A stretch of 64,000 nt of DNA from NCBI GenBank assembly GCA_947454465.1, contig CANGJP010000002.1, positions 57,268-121,267 on the forward strand, written 5' to 3'. Shown one piece after another: positions 21,840 to 32,174 of the stretch. The notes below the pieces were generated by a model, which saw nothing but the letters and a program-made list of their open reading frames with translations, ran no database searches and was not told the DNA's origin. Both the position numbers and the translations under genes were made by a program. The first letter of the stretch is position 1. Every line of letters begins with the position of its first letter. This DNA comes from Pseudomonadota bacterium. GTDB taxonomy: Bacteria; Pseudomonadota; Gammaproteobacteria; Steroidobacterales; Steroidobacteraceae.

Positions 21840-24143
21840 ATGAAAGCACGCACTAAAAAATTCTTAAAAAAATACTGGCCGCATGCACTCGGCTTACTCA
21901 GCCTCATTCTGTTAGCCATGACAATATGGGTGTTGTCATTAGATCACCAAATTCGTCAACAATTTGAAGGCCGACGCTGGACACTGCCTGCCAAAGTGTA
22001 TGCACAACCGCTCGAACTCTATGCCGGACAAGCCATTTCCATTGACGAATTGCAGCGCGCTTTGGAACGTTTAGGTTACCTGCGCAGTGCCGAAGTTACG
22101 CGAACCGGTAACTTCCAACGTAAAGGTAATCGTATTGATTTGGTATCGCGGCCATTTCGATTTGCCGATGAGAATCGTGACCAGAAAACTATTTCCATTA
22201 GCTTTACTGGTAACCAAATCGAGAAAATGTGGGACTCCGGCGCGAAAGACGTACCCGTTTTTCGCTTAGATCCATTGTTAATTGGCAGTATTTATCCGAC
22301 CCAAGGTGAAGATCGCATCATCGTCACTCCGCAAGAAACACCGGCTTTACTACCCGCTGCACTTAAAACCATTGAAGATCGGCGCTTTGATACGCACATT
22401 GGTATTGATCCCATTGGCATCCTACGCGCCATTTGGGTGGATCTCCGTAGCGGTAGCTTTGATCAAGGTGCCTCTACCCTGACACAACAATTGGTACGCA
22501 GTTATTTTCTCACCAACCGCCAGACCTTAAGTCGCAAGCTCACTGAAGCCGTCATGGCCATCTTGTTGGAAGTGCATTTTGATAAAAAAGATTTAATGAA
22601 CGCATATATCAACGAAATCAATCTAGGTCAGGAAGGCGGTCGGGCAATTCAGGGCTTTGGCTTAGCCAGCCAGTTTTATTTTGGTAAACCACTTGCTGAA
22701 CTGCAGTTGCATGAAATCGCGCTCTTAGTGACCGAAGTGCGCAGCCCGACATACTACAACCCACGTAAACAACCTGAGCGCGCGCTCGCTAGACGTAATC
22801 TAATTCTAGATTTGCTCGCTGAATTTAATGTGGTAACCGCTAAAGAAGCGGCGCTGGCTAAGTCGAAACCACTGGGGTTGGTCAACGCAACGGCAACACA
22901 CAGTACGTACTATCCAGCATTTCTAGACTTTGTACGCCGCACGCTGCGCCGTGATTATCAGGAATCGGATCTCACCGAATCCGGTCTGGTAGTGTTCAGC
23001 ACCTTAGATCCTCTGGTGCAAGCCAAAGCTGAGTCAGCACTGGTCGGCGAACTTGATCGTCTTGATAAAAACAGTAAACGTAAAGAAGTTGATCTGGAAG
23101 GTGCCGTAGTCGTGACGGCCCCCACTAATGGTGAAGTACTGGCTATCGTCGGGGGGCGTAATGTCAGTTACAGCGGCTTTAACCGTGCATTAGATGCCAA
23201 GCGCTCCATCGGTTCGCTGGCCAAACCCATAGTCTACTTAACAGCCGTTGAAACCGGTCATTATCATGCAGCGACTATCATCGATGATGCGCCGGTCACG
23301 TTAAAGCTGGCCAACGGCAAAGACTGGGCACCACAAAATTACGATAAAAAAATCAATGGTCGCGTTCCTCTGGTTCGGGCACTGGCTCAATCACTCAACC
23401 TGGCGACGGTTAATCTCAGTCAAGACGTTGGGCTAAATCAAATTGCTACTCAATTTAAAGCTCTAGGGCTTTCTGACAAACCTCAAGCCGTACCGGCCAT
23501 GGCATTAGGTGCAGTAACGGTTGCGCCACTGGAAGTGGCTCAGGTGTATAACAGTATTGCCAATGGCGGCTTTCATACTCCGCTGCGAGCCGTGCGTGCG
23601 GTAGTAGATAATCAAGGCAATACCCTGAAGGCATTTCCACTAGAAGTCACCCAAGTTGCCGAACCGGTGGCCATGTATCAACTTCAAAGAATGATGGTCG
23701 AAGTGATGCGACGCGGTACCGGAGCAGCCGCACGCACCCAACTTGGTGATCTAGTGGTAGGCGGTAAGAGCGGCACCTCCTCAGACTATCGTGATAGCTG
23801 GTTTGCTGGGTTTTCAGGCAGCCATTCAATCGTGGTATGGCTAGGCTACGACGACAATCAGCCCACGCGCTTTTCTGGCTCATCCGGTGCCTTGCCGATC
23901 TGGTCGAAAATCATGGCCGGCATTAATACCAACTCGTGGGATCAACCTCTACCTGATGGCCTACATGAAGCGCAAATCGATTTTACCACCGGCCTTGCCG
24001 TCAATTCCAAATGTGACAAAGATGGCATGACTGTTGTGGTACCGAATGGCACCGATCTACCCTGGCGCGATGGCTGCAAAGGAAATGACACTACCCTAGG
24101 TGGACACACAGCAGACTGGTTGCGCGGTATCATAGGACGATGA
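21840..24143 (+). CDS. mrcB: Penicillin-binding protein 1B
   Basis: 767 aa from ATG 21840; UB2H-like region, transglycosylase TIEDRRFDTHIGIDPIGILRA...GASTLTQQLVRSYFLT, transpeptidase AKRSIGSLAKP...GGKSGTSSDYRD. Confidence 0.95.
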   Translation: MKARTKKFLKKYWPHALGLLSLILLAMTIWVLSLDHQIRQQFEGRRWTLPAKVYAQPLELYAGQAISIDELQRALERLGYLRSAEVTRTGNFQRKGNRIDLVSRPFRFADENRDQKTISISFTGNQIEKMWDSGAKDVPVFRLDPLLIGSIYPTQGEDRIIVTPQETPALLPAALKTIEDRRFDTHIGIDPIGILRAIWVDLRSGSFDQGASTLTQQLVRSYFLTNRQTLSRKLTEAVMAILLEVHFDKKDLMNAYINEINLGQEGGRAIQGFGLASQFYFGKPLAELQLHEIALLVTEVRSPTYYNPRKQPERALARRNLILDLLAEFNVVTAKEAALAKSKPLGLVNATATHSTYYPAFLDFVRRTLRRDYQESDLTESGLVVFSTLDPLVQAKAESALVGELDRLDKNSKRKEVDLEGAVVVTAPTNGEVLAIVGGRNVSYSGFNRALDAKRSIGSLAKPIVYLTAVETGHYHAATIIDDAPVTLKLANGKDWAPQNYDKKINGRVPLVRALAQSLNLATVNLSQDVGLNQIATQFKALGLSDKPQAVPAMALGAVTVAPLEVAQVYNSIANGGFHTPLRAVRAVVDNQGNTLKAFPLEVTQVAEPVAMYQLQRMMVEVMRRGTGAAARTQLGDLVVGGKSGTSSDYRDSWFAGFSGSHSIVVWLGYDDNQPTRFSGSSGALPIWSKIMAGINTNSWDQPLPDGLHEAQIDFTTGLAVNSKCDKDGMTVVVPNGTDLPWRDGCKGNDTTLGGHTADWLRGIIGR

Positions 24144-24703
24144 TAAATACTGCCACTACGCTGGCTCGCCGCCTAATCGGCATGAGCCTTATTATCGTGC
24201 TCAACGCCTGTACCAACATTCCAGCTTATAAAACCTCACCGGCTCCTGCCCCAGAACCTGCCTCAATAGTCGTACACGAACCCCCGCCTGTACTGGAAAC
24301 TCAGCCTATAGCTCCTGTGATCGCGGTCGAGCCCAGCATCCCACTGCCGGCTGCAGCCACGCAAAACTTCACGCTCAGTGCCGCAACTCGGTCATTGGTG
24401 AATCAAGCCACCAGTCAGCGTCAAAACAAAAATTTCGTACAAGCCGCCGCGACGCTGGAACGCGCATTACGTATTGAACCGAAAAATCCATTGCTATGGC
24501 TTGAATACGGCGCATTACGTATGGACGAACGCAATTTTGCTCAGGCTGAAAGCATGGGGCGAAAAGCACTGGCCTCGGCCACCGGTGATGTACGCACGCA
24601 GGCCAGTGCGTGGCGTCTTATTGCAGACAGTTACAAAGCCCGCAACCAAAACAGTGAAGCTCAACAGGCCTATGCTCGGGCAAGTACACTGTCGACACGA
24701 TAG
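24140..24703 (+). CDS. TPR-containing lipoprotein
   Basis: 187 aa; lipobox LNAC, Pro-rich linker, TPR region [35 protein letters not shown] overlap with mrcB. Confidence 0.8.
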   Translation: MINTATTLARRLIGMSLIIVLNACTNIPAYKTSPAPAPEPASIVVHEPPPVLETQPIAPVIAVEPSIPLPAAATQNFTLSAATRSLVNQATSQRQNKNFVQAAATLERALRIEPKNPLLWLEYGALRMDERNFAQAESMGRKALASATGDVRTQASAWRLIADSYKARNQNSEAQQAYARASTLSTR

Positions 24704-24714
24704 GTATCCTCACC

Positions 24715-25185
24715 GTGATTGCTTTATTGCAACGGGTTACACACGCATACGTGCAGGTCGATGGCAAAGAAATCGGCCGTATTGATGCCGGTCTGCTCGT
24801 CCTCGTCGGCGTTGAACGCGGTGACAGCCAAAAGGAAGCAGATCGTCTACTTGAGCGCGTGTTGAACTACCGGGTCTTCTGTGATGACACCGGTAAAATG
24901 AATATCAACCTCAAAGACCATGCAGGCGGGTTGTTACTCGTGCCGCAATTTACCCTGGCAGCAGATACAACACGGGGGAACAGAGCAGGATTCAGCAGCG
25001 CTGCGCCACCTGAAATCGGGAAACATCTGTTCGATTATTTTGTTCATCAGGCTCGACACTATCACCCTAAAATCGCGACCGGGATCTTCGGTGCCGACAT
25101 GCAGGTCTCGCTATGTAATGATGGTCCGGTGACGTTTTGGCTGCAGGTATCACCCCAAACTACTGATGACTCCACAATTTCATGA
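24715..25185 (+). CDS. dtd: D-aminoacyl-tRNA deacylase
   Basis: 156 aa; [59 protein letters not shown]. Confidence 0.95.
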   Translation: MIALLQRVTHAYVQVDGKEIGRIDAGLLVLVGVERGDSQKEADRLLERVLNYRVFCDDTGKMNINLKDHAGGLLLVPQFTLAADTTRGNRAGFSSAAPPEIGKHLFDYFVHQARHYHPKIATGIFGADMQVSLCNDGPVTFWLQVSPQTTDDSTIS

Positions 25186-25264
25186 ATTAATCCCTGTTCA
25201 TGTGGTCATTCCCTGACACTATTTGGCGTATTATTTCCATTCTGTTTTCACCCCGGAGAGTTTC

Positions 25265-25513
25265 ATGGGTATTGGTATTAAAGAATTACTCATTATTCTG
25301 GTCATCGCCCTACTCGTCTTCGGTACCAAGAAACTGAAGAACATTGGCTCCGATTTGGGTGGTGCCGTCAAGGGTTTCAAAGATGCCATGAAGGAAGGTG
25401 AACGCGCACAGGACGCAGCTACTGATAAACAACTGAAATCATCGACGACTCAAGATGCTGACTTCAACACGGTCAGTGGTGATAAAACCAGCACCAAGAC
25501 CGAGCAGTCTTAA
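25265..25513 (+). CDS. tatA: Sec-independent protein translocase TatA
   Basis: ATG at 25265 ([46 protein letters not shown]). Confidence 0.95.
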   Translation: MGIGIKELLIILVIALLVFGTKKLKNIGSDLGGAVKGFKDAMKEGERAQDAATDKQLKSSTTQDADFNTVSGDKTSTKTEQS

Positions 25514-25530
25514 ACTTAGGTCTTAACGGC

Positions 25531-25920
25531 ATGTTTGAAGTTGGCTTTCAGGAATTAGTGTTGATTGCACTTCTTGCCCTGATCGTATTGGGCCCAGAAA
25601 AACTCCCCAAGCTGGCGGCTAAACTCGGTCACTGGACGGGTCAGGCACGTAGCATGGCTCGTCATCTTCGACATCAACTGGAGCAGGAGGTCAGCTACGA
25701 TGAGTTACTCAAACAAAAGCAGGCCGCCGAAGAAGCACTGCGCAAAGCCACATCCATAGCCCCTGAGCTGAATCAGGACCTGGCTCCAGGATTGGAAACT
25801 AATCACACCGAGCCTGCCTTGGTTCAGGATGACTTTAATCCAGTCACATTGGCAACAAACTCATCCGGGACAATAGTTGAGACTGAAGCCAAACCATCCG
25901 TCTCGAGTTCTACTTCATGA
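25531..25920 (+). CDS. tatB: Sec-independent protein translocase TatB
   Basis: MFEVGFQELVLIALLALIVLGPEKLPKLA; between tatA and tatC. Confidence 0.95.
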   Translation: MFEVGFQELVLIALLALIVLGPEKLPKLAAKLGHWTGQARSMARHLRHQLEQEVSYDELLKQKQAAEEALRKATSIAPELNQDLAPGLETNHTEPALVQDDFNPVTLATNSSGTIVETEAKPSVSSSTS

Positions 25921-26702
25921 CTGAGCCGACCGATTCCGAGCAACTCGCTGAAGGCTCGTTAATTTCTCACTTACTGGAATTGCGTGATCGCCTATTGCGC
26001 TCCGTCATTGTTGTGCTCGTGATCTTCACACCCTGCGCATACTACAGTCAGGAACTGTTTACGCTAATCGCACATCCATTACTCGCGAAACTGCCTAATG
26101 GTTCTTCGATGGTCTCAACGAGCCTGACCGCACCCGTCATGGCCCCCCTTAAACTTGCGGTGCTGGTGGCATTGTTTATCGGTATTCCTTATGTTTTGTA
26201 TCAAGCTTGGGCATTTGTATCACCGGGACTGTATAAACGTGAAAAACGCTTTGCCATCCCTTTAGTGATTTCCAGCATTGTGCTGTTCTACTGCGGCGCA
26301 GCGTTTGCATATTTTGTGGTATTCCCAGTGATGTTTGCCTTCCTTACAACTTACTTACCGGTCGGTGTCGTGATGATGCCAGACATGACACTCTATCTCG
26401 ACTTTGTCGCTATGCTTATTTTTGCCTTTGGCGCAGCTTTTGAAATTCCCATTGCAACCTTTCTGCTGGTCTGGACAGGATTGATCAACATCAAACAACT
26501 GACTGAAAATCGCGGTTATGTATTAATTGTGATCTTTGTGATTGCCGCAATCCTAACGCCGACTACCGATCCGCTATCACAGACGCTGATGGCTGGGCCT
26601 ATGTATTTTCTCTATGAGTTAGGCATCATCTTTGCGCGCATTTTGCTTAAAGACAAACTTGCTGCGCGCGCAAAGGAAGCTGCACAGCAAGCAGCTCATT
26701 AA
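25917..26702 (+). CDS. tatC: Sec-independent protein translocase TatC
   Basis: 261 aa; LISHLLELRDRLLRSVI, multi-TM; overlaps tatB by 4 nt. Confidence 0.96.
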   Translation: MTEPTDSEQLAEGSLISHLLELRDRLLRSVIVVLVIFTPCAYYSQELFTLIAHPLLAKLPNGSSMVSTSLTAPVMAPLKLAVLVALFIGIPYVLYQAWAFVSPGLYKREKRFAIPLVISSIVLFYCGAAFAYFVVFPVMFAFLTTYLPVGVVMMPDMTLYLDFVAMLIFAFGAAFEIPIATFLLVWTGLINIKQLTENRGYVLIVIFVIAAILTPTTDPLSQTLMAGPMYFLYELGIIFARILLKDKLAARAKEAAQQAAH

Positions 26703-26746
26703 TTCATCTCTAACCTGATCTACCCATTGAGCACAGTCAGATCAAC

Positions 26747-28363
26747 ATGATTTCCGTACGTGCCCTACTTGTGATTAGCTTGATGACATTGACCGCCTGC
26801 TCGGGTGGTATAAATCGGGTAGATCAGGGTATTCGTGATCAAATTTTGCATTTTGGTAATGGTACCGAACCCCAAGGCATTGATCCGCATACCACGACGG
26901 GTATACCTGAGCATCATATCGAACAAGCTCTGTTCGAAGGATTGGTTGGCAAAGATCCCAATACCCTTGAACCCGTACCGGGTGTTGCTGAAAGCTGGGA
27001 AGTTAGTGCAGACGGGCGCATCTATCGTTTTCATTTACGCCATGACGCTCGTTGGTCGAATGGTGATGCCATCACAGCTGAAGACTTTCGCTGGAGTTGG
27101 TGGCGAGGGTTACAACCCGCACTCGGTAATGAATACGCTTACATGCTCTATCCTATTAAAAATGCCGAAGCCTATGCTACCGGCAAGCTCACTGACTTTT
27201 CGCAAGTCGGTGTGCGAGTAATTGATCCATACACCTTAGAAGTCGAACTGACAGCGATCACACCCTACTTTATGCAATTACTGGATCATGAAAGTATGTT
27301 TCCAGTTCCTCGTGCCACCATCGAAAAATACGGCACGCCAACCGATCGATTCAGTCTCTGGACGCGGCCAGGAAACATGGTGAGCAATGGCCCATTTCGT
27401 TTAAGCGAATGGAAGTTATACAAATATGTACGCTTAGAAAAAAATCCTTATTACTGGGATGCAGCCAAGGTAAAACTGAATGGTATCGTGTTTTATCCAA
27501 CTGAAAACACGATCACGGAAGAGCGCATGTATCGATCTAAACAGTTACACATCACGTCAAGCATACCACTTGATAAAGTTCCCGTTTATCAAGCTAATCG
27601 TCCCCATGAACTTCATATCGAGCCGTATCTCGGTAGCTATTATTATATGATAAATGTCAAACGGCCCGGACTTAATGACGCGCGTGTGCGTAGGGCTCTA
27701 GCTATGGCAATTGATCGCGATTCACTCATCAAGAATGTTCTTGGCGGCGTCAATTTTCCTGCTTACAGCATGACTCCTCCAGGCACGGGTGGCTATCAAC
27801 CACCGATTTTGTTTAAGTTTGATCCCAAAGGTGCACGTCAGCTATTAGCTGAAGCCGGTTATCCTGATGGCAAGGGCTTACCAAAAATCGAAATTTTGTA
27901 TAACACCAATGAGTCGCATCGCAAGATTGCCGTTGCTCTGCAACAAATGTGGAAAACCAATCTGAATATTGACGTAACGATGCTAAATCAAGAATGGAAA
28001 GTGTATCTTGATAGTCGTGATTCTCTTGATTATAGCGTTGCGAGAGCGGCATGGATTGGTGACTATGTGGATCCAGACACCTTTCTGAACATGTGGGTAA
28101 CTGGTGGCGGCAATAACGATACAGGTTGGTCTAATGCCCAATATGACGATCTCGTTCAACATCAGATACCCGCCATGCACACTCAGAAAGAAAGAATGGC
28201 TGGTTTTTATAAGGCTGAGACCATTTTAATGGAAGAGATGCCCATCATCCCGATTTATATCTACTCTACTAAGTATTTAGTACATCCCAGTGTTAAGGGG
28301 ATACCAAATAACATTCTGGATCACTATGTCTTCAAGCATGTTTATCTGGAGCCAGAAACCTGA
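26747..28363 (+). CDS. oppA: Oligopeptide ABC transporter substrate-binding protein
   Basis: 538 aa; lipobox LTAC; GNGTEPQGIDPHTTTGIPEHHIEQALFEGLV, AESWEVSADGRIYRFHLR; SBP family 5. Confidence 0.93.
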   Translation: MISVRALLVISLMTLTACSGGINRVDQGIRDQILHFGNGTEPQGIDPHTTTGIPEHHIEQALFEGLVGKDPNTLEPVPGVAESWEVSADGRIYRFHLRHDARWSNGDAITAEDFRWSWWRGLQPALGNEYAYMLYPIKNAEAYATGKLTDFSQVGVRVIDPYTLEVELTAITPYFMQLLDHESMFPVPRATIEKYGTPTDRFSLWTRPGNMVSNGPFRLSEWKLYKYVRLEKNPYYWDAAKVKLNGIVFYPTENTITEERMYRSKQLHITSSIPLDKVPVYQANRPHELHIEPYLGSYYYMINVKRPGLNDARVRRALAMAIDRDSLIKNVLGGVNFPAYSMTPPGTGGYQPPILFKFDPKGARQLLAEAGYPDGKGLPKIEILYNTNESHRKIAVALQQMWKTNLNIDVTMLNQEWKVYLDSRDSLDYSVARAAWIGDYVDPDTFLNMWVTGGGNNDTGWSNAQYDDLVQHQIPAMHTQKERMAGFYKAETILMEEMPIIPIYIYSTKYLVHPSVKGIPNNILDHYVFKHVYLEPET

Positions 28364-29295
28364 TGTGGCGCTTCATTGGTTCACGACTGCTACAAGCCAT
28401 CCCCGTGTTGTTCGTTGTGATCACGCTGACTTTTTTTCTCGTCCGCTTTGCACCCGGCGGCCCATTCTCCAGCGAAAAATCGGTAGTGCCCGAAGTTAAA
28501 CGTGCACTAGAAGCCCAGTACCATCTGGATCAACCCTTAATCGTTCAATATGGTTCGTACCTTAACGACATCGCTCACGGTAATTTTGGTCCTTCCTTCA
28601 AATATCCTGGTCGTAGCGTTAATGAATTGATAGCAGCTGGACTTCCCGCAACAGCAGAACTTGGCTTTTATGCATTGTTTGTCTCTGTCATCGTGGGCAT
28701 GGCAGCAGGCATTATCGCTGCATTAAATCAGAACACCTGGCGCGACCATGTACCTATGGCAGCTGCCATGCTAGGCATCTGTATGCCGGCATTTTTGCTT
28801 GGGCCATTAATGGTACTGGTGTTTGGCCTATGGTTGGAATGGCTACCCGTCTCCGGATGGGGAGAAGTACCTGGTGACAAAATTCTTCCAAGCCTAACCT
28901 TGGGAGCTGCCTATGCGGCCTATGTGGCTCGACTGACTCGCAGCGGAATGCTTGAAGTACTGTCTCAAGACTATATTCGCACTGCCAGAGCCAAAGGCTT
29001 ACCGGAATATGTTGTAGTTATGAAACATGCACTACGTGGCGGGGTCATCCCAGTGGTTTCATTCTTAGGGCCGGCGTTTGCAGGATTACTCAGTGGATCA
29101 TTTGTGGTTGAAACCATTTTTCAAGTTCCTGGACTTGGTCGGTTTTTTGTACAGGCTGCATTCAACCGGGACTACACATTGATTTTAGGCAGCACTGTTT
29201 TCTTTGCCGTACTCATCGTGGTGTTCAATTTACTTTCTGATGTACTGGCCGCGTGGCTCAATCCTCGGTTGCGCAATGGCCTGAGTAATCCATGA
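28363..29295 (+). CDS. oppB: Oligopeptide ABC transporter permease OppB
   Basis: 310 aa; DYIRTARAKGLPEYVVVMKHALRGGVIPV EAA-loop motif. Confidence 0.95.
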   Translation: MWRFIGSRLLQAIPVLFVVITLTFFLVRFAPGGPFSSEKSVVPEVKRALEAQYHLDQPLIVQYGSYLNDIAHGNFGPSFKYPGRSVNELIAAGLPATAELGFYALFVSVIVGMAAGIIAALNQNTWRDHVPMAAAMLGICMPAFLLGPLMVLVFGLWLEWLPVSGWGEVPGDKILPSLTLGAAYAAYVARLTRSGMLEVLSQDYIRTARAKGLPEYVVVMKHALRGGVIPVVSFLGPAFAGLLSGSFVVETIFQVPGLGRFFVQAAFNRDYTLILGSTVFFAVLIVVFNLLSDVLAAWLNPRLRNGLSNP

Positions 29296-30173
29296 TGAGT
29301 AGAGAATTCACCCAATACTACGAACAAGGAACATCACTCTGGCAGGATGCGTGGATCCGTCTGCGGAAAAATAGACTGGCCGTGATCGGTGGCATGCTAC
29401 TGATAATTATTACGCTATTGTGTTTACTTGCGCCAGTAGTATCCCCCTATGGCTATGAGCAACAGGATCTAGTACTCGGTGCTGCCAAACCGTCTCTGCA
29501 CCATTGGCTTGGCACTGATGTTTTCGGCCGTGATCTATTCACACGTATTTTATATGGTGGACGTATTTCACTGATGGTCGGGATGATAGCCACATTGGTT
29601 GCTTTGATCATCGGTGTGACATGGGGTGCCATTGCCGGCTATGCTGGCGGTCGTATTGATGCACTGATGATGCGCTTTGTTGATATTGTCTATGCGTTGC
29701 CATTCATGATTTTTGTGGTGCTACTGATGGTGGTATTCGGTCGCAACCTACTGCTTTTATTCATCGTCATTGGCGGAGTCGAATGGCTGACCATGGCCCG
29801 TATCGTACGAAGCCAAGTGCAAGGCCTCAAACAGCTCGAATTCATCGAAGCCGCGGTTTCACTTGGATTATCAAACTGGAATATCATTCGCCGTCACCTG
29901 ATACCTAATGCCATCGGACCGGTAATTGTCTATACCACACTGACCATTCCATCGGTGATGCTACTCGAAGCGTTTATCTCATTTTTAGGGCTGGGCATTC
30001 AGCCCCCCCAATCGTCATGGGGTTCATTGATCGCCGATGGTGTTGATACTATGGAAGAGTTCCCTTGGTTATTGATCTTCCCTGGATTAATGCTCAGTCT
30101 CAGCTTGTTTGCACTCAATTTTCTTGGTGATGGCCTGCGTGATGCACTTGATGTGCGTACATCAAAGGACTAA
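29292..30173 (+). CDS. oppC: Oligopeptide ABC transporter permease OppC
   Basis: 293 aa; HHWLGTDVFGRDLFTRILYGGRISLMVG; EAFISFLGLGIQPPQSSWG. Confidence 0.95.
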   Translation: MMSREFTQYYEQGTSLWQDAWIRLRKNRLAVIGGMLLIIITLLCLLAPVVSPYGYEQQDLVLGAAKPSLHHWLGTDVFGRDLFTRILYGGRISLMVGMIATLVALIIGVTWGAIAGYAGGRIDALMMRFVDIVYALPFMIFVVLLMVVFGRNLLLLFIVIGGVEWLTMARIVRSQVQGLKQLEFIEAAVSLGLSNWNIIRRHLIPNAIGPVIVYTTLTIPSVMLLEAFISFLGLGIQPPQSSWGSLIADGVDTMEEFPWLLIFPGLMLSLSLFALNFLGDGLRDALDVRTSKD

Positions 30174-30175
30174 TC

Positions 30176-31777
30176 ATGCCTCTACTTGAAGTCAACCATC
30201 TCAGCGTCAGTTTCCATACTCGTCACGGCGTGGTCAAGGCGGTTAACAATATTAGTTTTAGCCTAGAACCAGGACAAACCTTGGGTATCGTCGGTGAATC
30301 TGGCTCTGGTAAATCTGTCTGCTGCTATGCACTACTCGGCCTACTCCCTTCTCCACCTGCGCGCATTGATTCTGGTAGTGCTCTATTTTCTGACACGAAT
30401 TTGCTGAACTGCTCTGAATCAGAACTACGTCTTATTCGAGGCAATAAAATCGCAATGATCTTTCAAGACCCAATGACCAGCCTAAATCCATTTATGCGCA
30501 TTGGTGAACAAATGATCGAACCCCTCATGTATCACCGCAAGATAAGTCATCGTGATGCGCGCGCTCATGCGATCGCATTACTTGAAGAAGTAGGCATTCG
30601 AAATCCCACCTACACCATCGACAGTTACCCCCATGAATTTTCAGGCGGAATGCGACAACGCGTCATGATTGCCATGGCACTGATCGCTGAACCGCAGTTA
30701 TTAATCGCGGACGAACCCACTACAGCACTGGATGTGACTGTACAACGTCAGATCTTGGAGCTGATCAATGAATTACGCCGTAAGCATAATCTAGCTGTTA
30801 TTTTCATCAGCCATGACCTGGGCGTCATTGCCGATATTGCTGATCAAGTGCTTGTGATGAAAGCTGGATACAAAGTTGAACAGGGTTCAGTCCACTCTTT
30901 ATTCACTAATCCTAGTGATGGCTATACGAAACAGTTATTGGCAGCCATTCCTCGCGGCAGCAAGTCGGTACCTGATCGCTCTACAGATTCAACCCTACTG
31001 CAAGTCCAGAACTTAACAACTCGGTTCAAACTTTACGATCGCGGTCAGCGGAATGAATTTATTGCTGTTGATAACGTCGGTTTCTCGCTCTACCGTGGGG
31101 AAGTACTCGGTTTGGTCGGTGAGTCGGGCTCCGGTAAATCGACCTTAGGACGTAGCCTATTAAATCTAATCCCTCCAAGCAGCGGTTCCATTGTTTTTGA
31201 TGGGGATCAAATAGTTGGTAAAAATTCCAATCAGATGAAACCATGGCGACGACGCATGCAAATGATCTTTCAGGATCCATACGCGTCCTTGAATCCACGC
31301 ATGACCATTTATGACACACTGGCTGAGCCTCTTATTTTGCACGGTCTTGCCAGCAAACAGAGCGTCGAAATGCAGGTATTAAAACTTATGGACGATGTAG
31401 GATTAGCGCGCGCTTATATTCGTAAGTACCCTCATGAATTCTCCGGCGGTCAGCGACAACGTATAGCCATTGGTAGAGCTATCGCCACCAAACCTGAATT
31501 TGTCATTGCAGACGAGCCCGTTTCAGCACTTGATGTCACCATTCAAAAGCAGATTCTAGAGCTCCTACTGTTTCTGGTTGAACGGCATAATCTGAGCATG
31601 CTGTTCATCTCCCATGACCTGGCTGTGGTGCGTTTTCTTTGCGATCGAATTATGGTCATGCAACATGGCAGAATAGTCGAAACCGCCGCCACAGAAACAA
31701 TGTGGTCATCACCACATCACGACTACACACGTAAGCTGCTATCAAGCACAGCTTCACCATTGATTTTAAATCAATAA
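30176..31777 (+). CDS. Oligopeptide ABC transporter ATPase, fused OppD-OppF type
   Basis: 533 aa with two complete ABC domains: two Walker A (GESGSGKSVCCYALL; GESGSGKSTLGRSLL) and two signature motifs (FSGGMRQRVMIAMAL; FSGGQRQRIAIGRAI). Confidence 0.95.
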   Translation: MPLLEVNHLSVSFHTRHGVVKAVNNISFSLEPGQTLGIVGESGSGKSVCCYALLGLLPSPPARIDSGSALFSDTNLLNCSESELRLIRGNKIAMIFQDPMTSLNPFMRIGEQMIEPLMYHRKISHRDARAHAIALLEEVGIRNPTYTIDSYPHEFSGGMRQRVMIAMALIAEPQLLIADEPTTALDVTVQRQILELINELRRKHNLAVIFISHDLGVIADIADQVLVMKAGYKVEQGSVHSLFTNPSDGYTKQLLAAIPRGSKSVPDRSTDSTLLQVQNLTTRFKLYDRGQRNEFIAVDNVGFSLYRGEVLGLVGESGSGKSTLGRSLLNLIPPSSGSIVFDGDQIVGKNSNQMKPWRRRMQMIFQDPYASLNPRMTIYDTLAEPLILHGLASKQSVEMQVLKLMDDVGLARAYIRKYPHEFSGGQRQRIAIGRAIATKPEFVIADEPVSALDVTIQKQILELLLFLVERHNLSMLFISHDLAVVRFLCDRIMVMQHGRIVETAATETMWSSPHHDYTRKLLSSTASPLILNQ

Positions 31778-31787
31778 GATATACACC

Positions 31788-32174
31788 TCAGTCACGGTGT
31801 ATCTTGAATTGCACTTTCAAACCGCCTGCCAATGCGGACGCTACCGCGGAGCAAAAACTGACAATCAACGATGCCCACACTGCTGTAGTAAATCGATCAA
31901 TAGTGAATCCATCCACTAAATTAGCCACTAGAGACAACATTGCTGCATTCACCACGAGCAAAAACAATCCAAGTGTCACCACGGTAATGGGTAAAGTAAA
32001 AATCAGTACAAGAGGGCGAACTACTGCATTCATTACCCCAAGCAGTAACGCAGCCATCACTAAAGTTTGAGCATCATCAAAATGCAAGCCATCCAACATC
32101 CCGGTCGCTAACCATAGGCCTAATGCAGCAAATGCAGACCGAAGGCAGAAATCTAAAATCGTCTTGTACTGCAT
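31788..32174 (-). CDS. Small membrane protein, phage holin superfamily IV-like
   Basis: Four hydrophobic segments (LLGVMNAVVRPLVLIFTLPITVVTLGLFLLVVNAAML); likely start ATG 32174 (MQYKTILDF). Confidence 0.75.
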   Translation of the reverse strand: MQYKTILDFCLRSAFAALGLWLATGMLDGLHFDDAQTLVMAALLLGVMNAVVRPLVLIFTLPITVVTLGLFLLVVNAAMLSLVANLVDGFTIDRFTTAVWASLIVSFCSAVASALAGGLKVQFKIHRD

